Source: Clostridia bacterium (lineage in GTDB: Bacteria; Bacillota; Clostridia; Oscillospirales; Acutalibacteraceae). Taken from it: a DNA stretch of 6,841 nucleotides. The position numbers were made by a program, and so were the translations under genes. Position 1 is the first letter of the stretch; the number at the start of each line of letters is the position of its first letter. Below, in pieces: positions 1 through 6,387 of the stretch. Where the stretch lies: NCBI GenBank assembly GCA_017552845.1, contig JAFZOE010000234.1:1-6841 (forward strand), in the 5' to 3' direction. Under the pieces are notes generated by a model, which saw nothing but the letters and a program-made list of their open reading frames with translations, had not been told where the DNA came from and searched no databases.

Positions 1-1252
1 ACCAACCGAGGAAATCATATCCCTCTCTGACGGGGACTGGCAGATCGCCGTAGGGTTCACCGTCTGTTATTCTGCGGCTCGCCTCGCTGCAGGACGCAGT
101 GCTCTTGCCCTGGGAATCGTTGAGGTCGAATTTTATCGTATATTCAACCACTCCTCCGCCGCCCGGAAAATAGTTGCTGAGATAGACCGGGCATTTGAGA
201 AGATAATTGAACTGATTCTTAAGTGTGCTCTTTGATTTCGTGGCACCCCATCTGATATTGCAGGTGCCGTAGCTGTTGCAGTCCGTGAAGACTACGGTGT
301 CTCCGCTGACCGCAAGGACATAGATCGAATGAAGATTATTCGTATAATTGAGCCTTATAACATCGCCCGCGCGGACATTATCAATCGATGATGAACTCGT
401 GTATTTAGTCCAGTTCATCGGATTTGAGCCGACGACATCATAGCCGCATTCAAGAGCATATCCGTGGCACTGGCACGAAGACCAGAAGTAGGGCCTGTTG
501 CAATAGTTTGTGCCGTAGGCGCTGTGGTTGCATGGGGTGCCCGTGACGCCTTCGGGATTATTCGCCGACGAGCCCATATGATTCCAATACATACCCGCCG
601 GGAATTGCGCCTGCAGGGTAGAAAAGCCGATGGTGTCGGAAGAATTGCCCTCTCCCGAATCATGAGTGATAATCGGAATGTCACCGATAAACGCCGAGGC
701 AAAGTTTACATCGGAGGTGGTCTCGCCCGTCGTAAGATTCAGCGTATAGATAAGCTCACCGTCTGTCATATAAGAGAGCAGACCTACGCCGTCAAACCAC
801 ATCGAGGTTATTCCTTTGCCTGAAAGAATCGCTTTTTCACTTGCGCCCGAAAGACTGTATTCAGTAATATCCCCAAGTGAAAGAATATATATCCTGCCGC
901 CGTAAATCGCAAAATCATCTATTATATCAGCCGCCGCGATTACTGGCCTGCTCTGCGCAGTATCGGGGTTTATTTCATAAATCACATTGCCGGCACAGGC
1001 ATAGATTTTTCCGTCGTAGGAGGCGAGGGAATCCACCGCGAACGAGGTGATATAATTCCTCTCTGTTTCGCCGGGCAATCCTGCGTAAATCAGAGAATCC
1101 TCGTCAAGGAAGAAGTATCTGCCGCCGGTTTCGCACTCGGTATCGGAATTCGAATATTCATTTATATCCTCTGCAGAATATGCGAAGGGCGCCGCCGTAA
1201 ACAGCAGCGTCAGCGCAAGTATCAAGCTTGTAATCCGTTTGGTTCTTTTCAT
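1..1252 (-). CDS. Secreted cysteine-hydrolase-like surface protein with InlB-type repeat (3' end missing)
   Basis: The reading frame is open for 417 codons from ATG 1252-1250 to the window edge, so the C-terminus is missing. The start is supported by GGAG at 1258-1261, five bases upstream. Residues 1-27 form a signal peptide (MKRTKR, a hydrophobic core, then AYSA). Residues about 38-180 hold short repeated strands of the type DGKIYAC, GGRIYILSL and DGELIYTLN, suggesting a beta-propeller (inference). Residues 258-336 contain CQCHGYA (Cys260, Cys262), AGDVIRL, LHSIYVL (His308) and TDCN (Asp324), an arrangement like the Cys-His-polar triad of CHAP and NlpC/P60 amidases or peptidases. Which Cys is the nucleophile is unclear. 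After a GGGG linker (364-367), residues 371-417 match the Listeria-Bacteroides (Flg_new) repeat, ending GYDFLGW, which is common in surface adhesins. The likely role is a cell-surface or secreted hydrolase or adhesin; the substrate is unknown. The triad assignment is moderate in confidence, the repeat assignment good. Confidence 0.85.
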   Translation of the reverse strand, partial: MKRTKRITSLILALTLLFTAAPFAYSAEDINEYSNSDTECETGGRYFFLDEDSLIYAGLPGETERNYITSFAVDSLASYDGKIYACAGNVIYEINPDTAQSRPVIAAADIIDDFAIYGGRIYILSLGDITEYSLSGASEKAILSGKGITSMWFDGVGLLSYMTDGELIYTLNLTTGETTSDVNFASAFIGDIPIITHDSGEGNSSDTIGFSTLQAQFPAGMYWNHMGSSANNPEGVTGTPCNHSAYGTNYCNRPYFWSSCQCHGYALECGYDVVGSNPMNWTKYTSSSSIDNVRAGDVIRLNYTNNLHSIYVLAVSGDTVVFTDCNSYGTCNIRWGATKSKSTLKNQFNYLLKCPVYLSNYFPGGGGVVEYTIKFDLNDSQGKSTASCSEASRRITDGEPYGDLPVPVREGYDFLGW

Positions 1253-1306
1253 CTTTTCTCCGTGTGTGTAATTCTGCATATATCAATATTTGGTTATCGT
1301 CACAAA

Positions 1307-1327
1307 CACTATACCCATTATATAGTG
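1307..1327. promoter_or_regulatory. Perfect 7-7-7 inverted repeat, candidate operator
   Basis: CACTATA (1307-1313) and TATAGTG (1321-1327) are perfect reverse complements separated by 7 bases. The element lies in the promoter/5' leader region of the minus-strand secreted hydrolase gene. It is just downstream of the extended -10 at 1338-1346 and overlaps a second TATAAT-like hexamer (minus strand, 1317-1322). Such symmetry and placement fit a dimeric repressor site. A transcript hairpin is also possible, though the stem is AT-rich and weak. No regulator gene is in the window. Confidence 0.45.
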
Positions 1328-1337
1328 CATTTATTAT

Positions 1338-1346
1338 ATTATAACA
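1338..1346 (-). promoter_or_regulatory. Extended -10 promoter element for the secreted hydrolase gene
   Basis: Read on the minus strand this is TGTTATAAT, a perfect extended -10 (TGn plus TATAAT). It lies in a very AT-rich region about 86 bases upstream of the start codon at 1252. No good -35 box is found at 16-18 bases; a TTGATT lies only 12 bases upstream, which is too close. Extended -10 promoters can function with a poor -35. A second TATAAT occurs at 1317-1322, so the exact start of transcription is uncertain. Confidence 0.45.
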
Positions 1347-1418
1347 GGGAAATAAAATCAATAATATTTTATGAATTTATTTTTAAAGTTTTGTATTGTC
1401 TCCTTCTCTTTCCGCAAC

Positions 1419-1445
1419 AAAAAAGAGCAGTATAAAATACTGCTC
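1419..1445 (-). terminator. Intrinsic terminator of the 221-residue exported protein gene
   Basis: GAGCAGTAT (1425-1433) pairs perfectly with ATACTGCTC (1437-1445) around a 3-base loop. On the minus strand the 9-bp stem is followed by TTTTTT (complement of 1419-1424). It sits about 25 bases beyond the stop codon of the minus-strand gene ending at 1471. This is a textbook rho-independent terminator and separates that gene from the hydrolase gene downstream. Confidence 0.9.
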
Positions 1446-1470
1446 CTTGAATTATATTATTTTGCTTTGC

Positions 1471-2136
1471 TTATGCGATTGCTGAAGCAATGAATGAAGC
1501 GAAGAGGCCCTTGAGGAACGGGGTCAGGTCAAAGCCTGTGGGAACCGCTACCTCGCTGTCGGAAACGGTCAGGGAGATATCCTCAAAATAGGTGTTCTGA
1601 ACCGAATTCGTTTTTGCGTCGGTAACATTGAGAAGCTTGAGATCATCGCCGATGTAGCAGAATTTGCTTGTAACCTGAGCTCTGTCGTTGAATTCCTCTA
1701 CATAATACTCGGTGCCGTTGATAGTCTCGTTATAACTCTTTACATAGTTGAGAACGGCAAAGGTAACGCCCGATGCTTTTTCGAGCAGAGTCCAGACATC
1801 CACATTTGCAAGGCCGAGACCGTCAACCTTGACATAGAAAAACGGAAGCATCGGCAGATAGGCATATGCGGTATTGTCTTTGACAACCACTCTGACTTTG
1901 AAGAAGCCGGTATTGTAATCATAGGCGATTGAGTTGCCCTTGATTTTGATCGTATCGGTCGAGCTGCCCAGAGCGGTGTTGCCCGCGGTCAGGGTTACGC
2001 TGACCTCTTTCTTTGTCTTTATTGTGTCGATGAGAGTCTCCGTCTTGGTATTTGCGGCGAATGCATAGGCGGCAAACGCCGAGAGCATTATCGCTGCGCA
2101 GAGAATGACGGATATTGTTTTTTTAACGCGTGTCAT
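1471..2136 (-). CDS. Exported protein of unknown function, 221 aa
   Basis: The start at ATG 2136-2134 (MTRVKK) is chosen because a strong AAAGGAG ribosome binding site lies 7 bases upstream and a signal peptide begins right there. A start 26 codons further upstream would place the promoter inside the gene. Residues 1-28 are a signal peptide with a core VILCAAIMLSAFA and a probable cleavage near AYAFA; no proper lipobox is seen. The mature part, about 190 residues, is rich in alternating beta-strand patterns (VSVTLTAG, TDTIKIKG, VRVVVKD, YYVEEF, KLLNVTD). It ends in a hydrophobic stretch, LTPFLKGLFASFIASAIA. The strand pattern and the YYVEEF segment recall LolA/LppX-like carrier folds, but this is a weak inference and I do not recognise a named family. 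It is transcribed divergently from the beta-helix/rhamnosidase operon, and has its own promoter and terminator, so it is monocistronic. Confidence 0.88.
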   Translation of the reverse strand: MTRVKKTISVILCAAIMLSAFAAYAFAANTKTETLIDTIKTKKEVSVTLTAGNTALGSSTDTIKIKGNSIAYDYNTGFFKVRVVVKDNTAYAYLPMLPFFYVKVDGLGLANVDVWTLLEKASGVTFAVLNYVKSYNETINGTEYYVEEFNDRAQVTSKFCYIGDDLKLLNVTDAKTNSVQNTYFEDISLTVSDSEVAVPTGFDLTPFLKGLFASFIASAIA

Positions 2137-2176
2137 ATTAATTCTCCTTTCGGTGATTTGTTTATCCGATATAGAA

Positions 2177-2205
2177 ATTTTAACATAAAACCGCAAAAAA
2201 GGCAA
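2177..2205 (-). promoter_or_regulatory. Promoter of the 221-residue exported protein gene
   Basis: On the minus strand, TTGCCT (2205-2200) is followed after exactly 17 bases by TAAAAT (2182-2177), with TGT immediately before it (extended -10). It lies about 40 bases upstream of the start codon at 2136. Its -35 box is 8 bases from the -35 box of the opposing promoter at 2214-2242, so the two promoters are back to back. Confidence 0.6.
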
Positions 2206-2213
2206 CAAAAACA

Positions 2214-2242
2214 TTGAAAAATAATAATCAAGATAATATAAT
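2214..2242 (+). promoter_or_regulatory. Promoter of the beta-helix/rhamnosidase operon
   Basis: TTGAAA (2214-2219), a 17-base spacer and a perfect TATAAT (2237-2242) form a near-consensus sigma-A-type promoter. Transcription would begin near 2249, leaving a leader of about 40 bases before ATG 2289. The TTG of the -35 box is in frame with the downstream gene and could be mistaken for a start codon; the promoter shows why it should not be. Confidence 0.75.
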
Positions 2243-2262
2243 AAAGTTGTATTTTCGTGATT

Positions 2263-2283
2263 TACCTTGTTTTAAGGAAGGTA
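2263..2283 (+). promoter_or_regulatory. Ribosome binding site that can fold into a small hairpin
   Basis: The ribosome binding site AAGGAAGG (2274-2281) lies 7 bases before ATG 2289 and decides that start. TACCTT (2263-2268) is a perfect complement of AAGGTA (2278-2283), with a 9-base loop. The leader could therefore partly hide its own ribosome binding site. The stem is only 6 bp and may be incidental. Confidence 0.4.
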
Positions 2284-2288
2284 TTTGT

Positions 2289-3812
2289 ATGAAAAAATTG
2301 AGGACAATCCCTTGCCTGTTTCTTGTGGTTATACTTGCTCTGCGTATTGCTGTGCCCGCTCTCGCATCGGGCGAAAACACGCCTGAAGAATTTAATATTT
2401 CAAAGATTGAGGAAATACTTGAAAAAACCGGCAATGAGACAGAGGAACCGGACGAGACAGAGGGCGGGAAAACATTCTATGTTGACGGTATAAACGGCGA
2501 TGATTCCAATGACGGTCTGTCGCCCGAAAGCGCCTGGAAAACAGTGGCGAGAGCACAGATAAGATATTACAAACCCGGCGATAAACTACTCTATCACCGC
2601 GGGCAGGTTTTTAACGGCTATATGGTCTGGTCTTCAAGCGGCACTTATAATGAACCGATAACCATTTCCGCCTACGGAGAAGGAAATGCGCCGCGGCTAA
2701 CGCATAATGAGAACATGCCGGTCATCTCGCTTTACGGGCTGAGCAATTTCATAATCGACAGCCTCGAGATTACCGCTCCGAACGGAATCGGCATACTGGT
2801 TCATGCGCAGGAGAAAACAAGCAGTTATATTACAATTCAGAACTGTGTGCTGCATGATATTTATAATAAGGAACTTTCGGCAAATTCTCATTCTTCAGAA
2901 TGCGCAATTGTTCTCGAAAACGATTTGAAAGACGGTCTTCTCAAATATGTGACGGTGAAAAACTGCGAAATATACAACTGCGATTTCGGCGCTCATGTTT
3001 ACGGAATAAGCAGGGAATGGAGTAAAAACTTCGAGACTCCGGAAAAATCATATAATTCATTCATCACTTTTGACGGACTGAATATGCACGATGTCCGCTA
3101 CGACGGCCTTGTGCTTCAATCCTGCCGCAAGACGACGGTCAAAAACTCACGCTTCATAAACTGCGCAGGCAGATGCTCCTGGGCATGCGCTCCGGTCTGG
3201 ATTCATCACTCAGATGAAGTAACCGTCGAGCACTGCGAAATAGCAGGCTCGAAGAATCAGACTGACGGCATGGCGATTGACTTTGACGGAAGAACCACCA
3301 ATTCAACATACCAATACATTTATTCGCACGACAACAACAGATTTATAAGAAACTGCTGCTACGATTCGCTCACAAGCAACAGAAACAATACAGTTCAATA
3401 TTGCTACTCGGAGAATGACGGCGGAACAAGCTCTCTCGCATATCTGCTGATGAACGAAGCTGAGTTTTCTCCGTGGTTCGCGAATTCAATGGAGAATCTG
3501 ACTTTTAAGAATAATACAATAGTCAATTCCGGCGCATTTGATTTCGGCGGACTGAGAGGCTCAACGGTGGAAAACAATGTCTTTGTCATAAAAAACGGCG
3601 GAGCGTCATTTTTAAGCTTCTTTTATGCAATCGGCGCCTTGTTTTCAGGCGTTGATATAAAAAACAATTCATTCAGCGGTATGGTTACGCCCGTCGGAGC
3701 TAAAGGGAATGTTCCCTACAGCGATTCACTTATCGAGGGCGACCCGTATTCACTTATCAGTCCGCAAAGCCAACCCGCAAACTCTGCCGGTTCAATCGGC
3801 TGCTTCGGATAA
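2289..3812 (+). CDS. Exported right-handed beta-helix protein, possible polysaccharide lyase or glycan-binding protein, 507 aa
   Basis: The start is ATG 2289 (MKKLRT), supported by AAGGAAGG upstream and a signal peptide beginning there with probable cleavage at ALA/SG (residue 26). Residues 29-60 are an acidic, probably flexible linker. Residues 62-85 (FYVDGINGDDSNDG, then SAWKT) and the following KPGD and GTYNEPI segments match the N-terminal cap typical of bacterial parallel beta-helix proteins. From about residue 120 to 500, short Asn/Cys-rich coils repeat (IQNCVLHD, VKNCEIYNCDFG, VEHCEIAGS, FKNNTIVNSG), including DGMAIDFDG (326-334) and YSHDN (345-349). The chain closes with GSIGCFG. The mature part has about 13 cysteines. 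The fold is confident; catalysis is not. Pectin/alginate lyases and epimerases share this fold, but I cannot assign a family or active site. No anchor, dockerin or carbohydrate-binding module is seen. It is co-transcribed with the rhamnosidase gene, suggesting a rhamnose-containing polysaccharide target. Confidence 0.9.
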   Translation: MKKLRTIPCLFLVVILALRIAVPALASGENTPEEFNISKIEEILEKTGNETEEPDETEGGKTFYVDGINGDDSNDGLSPESAWKTVARAQIRYYKPGDKLLYHRGQVFNGYMVWSSSGTYNEPITISAYGEGNAPRLTHNENMPVISLYGLSNFIIDSLEITAPNGIGILVHAQEKTSSYITIQNCVLHDIYNKELSANSHSSECAIVLENDLKDGLLKYVTVKNCEIYNCDFGAHVYGISREWSKNFETPEKSYNSFITFDGLNMHDVRYDGLVLQSCRKTTVKNSRFINCAGRCSWACAPVWIHHSDEVTVEHCEIAGSKNQTDGMAIDFDGRTTNSTYQYIYSHDNNRFIRNCCYDSLTSNRNNTVQYCYSENDGGTSSLAYLLMNEAEFSPWFANSMENLTFKNNTIVNSGAFDFGGLRGSTVENNVFVIKNGGASFLSFFYAIGALFSGVDIKNNSFSGMVTPVGAKGNVPYSDSLIEGDPYSLISPQSQPANSAGSIGCFG

Positions 3813-3817
3813 GGAGG
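3811..3817 (+). promoter_or_regulatory. Ribosome binding site of the rhamnosidase gene overlapping the upstream stop codon
   Basis: AAGGAGG, a near-perfect anti-16S match, shares its first two bases with the TAA stop (3810-3812) of the beta-helix gene. It is 10 bases from ATG 3828. Ribosomes finishing the first gene end on this site, so translational coupling is likely, and the overlap supports a single operon. Confidence 0.8.
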
Positions 3818-3827
3818 AAATACAATC

Positions 3828-6281
3828 ATGACAAACTATTTCAAAAACGCGAAATTCATCACGACAGACTTTGTGCCTTTTTCAAAGCGCACGAACGCCT
3901 GGGGCGAGCACAGACCCGCTCTCTATCAGCATACCGAGCTGGTCCCGGAAAACGGCATTCCCTTTTATTTCAAAGATTTTGAGATAAAGAAAGCCGGAAA
4001 ATCGGTTATTTATTTCACCGCTCTCGGCTGCGTAGATGTCTATATCAACGGCAAGAGAATAGGCACAGGCGAAATGAACCCGGGCTGGACGAATTACAAC
4101 AAGCGCGTTATGTATCTGAGCTATGATATTACCTCCGCTCTGAAAAAAGGGAAAAACAGGATTCTTGCCGTCACGGCACCCGGCTGGTATTCGGGAAGAA
4201 TCAGCGGCGGTATTTACGGCTATAACTGCCCCTCTTTCGCCGCGAGCATCGTTTCGGGCGGAAAAGAAATTCTCTTCACGGATGAAACCTGGTTTGCCGC
4301 CGTCGGCGGAGAGACCAGATTCTCGGATATCTGGGACGGCGAATATATTGACGCGAGATTTCCCTCATATGCCGAAATGAGTATTGCGGGCAAGGTAGTA
4401 AAAGATAAGAAAAAGGCAAGCGTCTTTGACTACGAAGGCGAGATTACACCGTTTGTCGGACCTGAAGTCAGGGAAAGGGCAAAGCTCTCCGTTGCACCCG
4501 CCTCGCTGACTGTCACCGACGGCGTGGAATACAACGGCACTTACTACGGTAAGGCGAGCGTGTGCCTCAAGAATGCGACTCTTCCGCTTACGCTCAAACC
4601 CGGTCAGAAGCTGACAGTCGATCTCGGTCAGGAGATAGTCGGCCGCCTCGCGGTGGAAGCGGCATCCGTAAAAGGCAACGAGGTTAAAATCCGCTACGCC
4701 GAATTCCTCAATGACAGCGGCGATCCGGACCGCGGAAACGACGGCCCCGAAGGCTCGGTCTATACGATAAATCTGCGCTCCGCCCTCGGCAGAGAACACT
4801 ATGTTTTCAGAGATAAGAACAAGGTTGAATTCTCGACAAGATTCACATTCTACGGCTTCAGATACGCTGAAATCGAAACATATTCAAATATCACAATCAG
4901 CAAGATTACCGGCGTTGTTGTCGGCAGCGATACTGCGGAAACCGGCTCGGTCGAGACCTCCGACGAAAACGTCAACAGGCTGATATCAAACTTCAGATGG
5001 GGCCAGAGAGGCAACTATCTCAGCGTTCCTACCGACTGCCCGCAGAGAGACGAGCGCCTCGGCTGGACCGGCGATGCTCAGGCATTCAGCATGACCGCGG
5101 CATACAATGCCGATGTATATTCATTCTTCCTCAAATGGATGCAGGATATGCGCGATTCGCAGAGCGAGAGCGGCGGATACGGCGATGTAAATCCCCGCGT
5201 TTCATACTGCAACGGCGAAGACGCCTGCGCCTGGGGCGATGCGGGAATAATTATTCCTTACAATCTCTATATGATGACCGGCAAGACCAAGATGCTCAAA
5301 GAGCATTTTGATTCAATGGAAAAATATATAGCAGGTCTGGTTGAAAAATACGGTATGAGCGGCCCGGTTCCGAGATACGGAGACTGGCTCGCCTACGACT
5401 GGTGCGAAAACGAATTCATTTCATCCGCCTATTTCGTTCACGACATAGACCTGATGATTAAGATGAGCCGTGCGCTCGGCAGAGAAGACAGAGCTCTGCA
5501 CTATGAGAATCTCAGGAAAAAAGCTTATGCCTATTTCAAGAAAAACTTCCTTAAGGGCGGAAAGCCTGTTGAAAAGACGCAGTGCAACAAGATTATCTGC
5601 CTCGCGTTTGACCTGCTCGACGAAGCAAAGGCCGTTCAGGTTGCGGATGAACTTGTAAAGCAGATAAAGGAAAACGGCGACCGCCTCTCCTGCGGCTTTC
5701 TCGGCACTTACAATCTCTGCCCCGCCCTCTCAAAATACGGCAAGGATAAGACTGCATACAATCTGCTCCTTCAAAGAAACGAGCCCTCCTGGCTCTATTC
5801 GGTCGATCAGGGCGCGACAACTATCTGGGAGAGATGGAATTCCTATACCAAGGCGAAGGGCTTCGGCGATGTGGGCATGAATTCATTCAACCACTATGCC
5901 TACGGCGCAATCGGCGAATGGATGTATCGCTATATGGCGGGTATAGAACCCGCTGAGCCCGGATTCAAGACCATCAAACTTCAGCCGAGACCGGATTTAA
6001 GAAGCGCGGATGAATTACCCGAAGGTCAGGAGAATATCAGATTTGCCAAGGCCTCATATAAATCTGCAGCTGGTCTTATCAAATCCGAATGGAGCACCGA
6101 AAACGGCTTCGTATACAGATGCACCGTTCCGAACGGCGCGGTAGCAGAACTCACTCTCCCAGCAATCGGCAAGAAGGTAATCGTCAACGGCGGCGCTCTC
6201 ACCAAAAAGAACTATACGCTCGTCGACGGCAATATTGTCATTAACCTTGCAGGCGGAAAATACGAATTTGTTATTAATTAA
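3828..6281 (+). CDS. GH78 family alpha-L-rhamnosidase, probably cytoplasmic, 817 aa
   Basis: It hydrolyses terminal alpha-L-rhamnose from oligosaccharides or glycosides with inversion (family knowledge). The domains run in the usual GH78 order. An N-terminal beta-sandwich spans about 57-225, with LGCVDVYINGKRIG (66-79), PGWTNY and DGEYIDAR. A second beta-sandwich spans about 228-350, with DLGQEIVG (265-272) and FYGFRYAEI. The catalytic (alpha/alpha)6 barrel spans about 385-704, and a C-terminal beta-sandwich runs from about 705. The catalytic motif DCPQRDERLGWTGD gives the likely general acid Glu409, with Asp403, Asp408 and Asp416 nearby. TTIWERW gives the likely general base Glu668. The two Glu are 259 residues apart, the same spacing as Glu636 and Glu895 of Streptomyces SaRha78A, so the active site looks intact. 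There is no signal peptide or membrane segment, so it should act inside the cell on imported fragments. It lacks the extra N-terminal modules of larger members. It is the second gene of the operon; no clear terminator follows within 6282-6313. Confidence 0.96.
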   Translation: MTNYFKNAKFITTDFVPFSKRTNAWGEHRPALYQHTELVPENGIPFYFKDFEIKKAGKSVIYFTALGCVDVYINGKRIGTGEMNPGWTNYNKRVMYLSYDITSALKKGKNRILAVTAPGWYSGRISGGIYGYNCPSFAASIVSGGKEILFTDETWFAAVGGETRFSDIWDGEYIDARFPSYAEMSIAGKVVKDKKKASVFDYEGEITPFVGPEVRERAKLSVAPASLTVTDGVEYNGTYYGKASVCLKNATLPLTLKPGQKLTVDLGQEIVGRLAVEAASVKGNEVKIRYAEFLNDSGDPDRGNDGPEGSVYTINLRSALGREHYVFRDKNKVEFSTRFTFYGFRYAEIETYSNITISKITGVVVGSDTAETGSVETSDENVNRLISNFRWGQRGNYLSVPTDCPQRDERLGWTGDAQAFSMTAAYNADVYSFFLKWMQDMRDSQSESGGYGDVNPRVSYCNGEDACAWGDAGIIIPYNLYMMTGKTKMLKEHFDSMEKYIAGLVEKYGMSGPVPRYGDWLAYDWCENEFISSAYFVHDIDLMIKMSRALGREDRALHYENLRKKAYAYFKKNFLKGGKPVEKTQCNKIICLAFDLLDEAKAVQVADELVKQIKENGDRLSCGFLGTYNLCPALSKYGKDKTAYNLLLQRNEPSWLYSVDQGATTIWERWNSYTKAKGFGDVGMNSFNHYAYGAIGEWMYRYMAGIEPAEPGFKTIKLQPRPDLRSADELPEGQENIRFAKASYKSAAGLIKSEWSTENGFVYRCTVPNGAVAELTLPAIGKKVIVNGGALTKKNYTLVDGNIVINLAGGKYEFVIN

Positions 6282-6313
6282 TCACAAAATCTTTTAACTA
6301 TTCTGTATTTTAT

Positions 6314-6342
6314 TTGACAAAAATATATAAATATGTTATATT
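6314..6342 (+). promoter_or_regulatory. Strong promoter of the YegP-family gene
   Basis: TTGACA (6314-6319, full consensus), a 17-base AT-only-but-one spacer and TATATT (6337-6342) preceded by TGT (extended -10) make this the strongest promoter in the window. Transcription would start near 6349. The preceding 6282-6313 stretch shows no hairpin terminator, so some read-through from the rhamnosidase gene is possible as well. Confidence 0.85.
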
Positions 6343-6351
6343 GTTGAAAAT

Positions 6352-6365
6352 GGAGAAAATTCTCC
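6352..6365. promoter_or_regulatory. 14-base palindrome at the predicted transcript start
   Basis: GGAGA (6352-6356) and TCTCC (6361-6365) flank AAAT; counting A6357 and T6360 the arms are 6 bases each around AA. It lies about 3 bases after the predicted start of transcription and 22 bases before the YegP-family start codon. It could be an operator blocking promoter clearance, or a 5' hairpin that stabilises the mRNA. Both are inferences. Confidence 0.45.
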
Positions 6366-6387
6366 GAAAATGAAAGGGAGTAGAATT

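Noticed and set aside
464..823. Open frame of 119 codons on the plus strand
   Set aside because: It lies antisense within the secreted hydrolase gene, whose frame is intact with a signal peptide and recognisable domains. The plus-strand translation is Arg/Ala-rich with no ribosome binding site or domain.
1253..1418. Possible small gene or RNA in the AT-rich gap
   Set aside because: Only promoter-like elements and the inverted repeat are visible. No frame with a ribosome binding site and no stable GC-containing RNA structure was seen.
1478..1491. ATTGCT-GA-AGCAAT inverted repeat near the 3' end of the 221-residue protein gene
   Set aside because: It falls within codons for the C-terminal Ala/Ile/Ser-rich helix and is explained by the coding sequence. 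The real terminator is at 1419-1445.
4365..4799. Open frame of 144 codons on the minus strand
   Set aside because: It is a shadow of the GH78 gene, whose conserved domains cover this stretch without interruption. No promoter or ribosome binding site supports it.
4997..5311. Open frame of 104 codons on the plus strand inside the rhamnosidase gene
   Set aside because: It is an out-of-frame reading of the catalytic barrel region, Arg/Gln-rich, with no start signal. There is no sign of a frameshift in the rhamnosidase frame.
6370..6387. Earlier in-frame ATG for the YegP-family gene
   Set aside because: The ribosome binding site AAAGGGAG lies within this extension, and the DUF1508 repeat starts at the later ATG 6388. 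The extra six residues have no family support.
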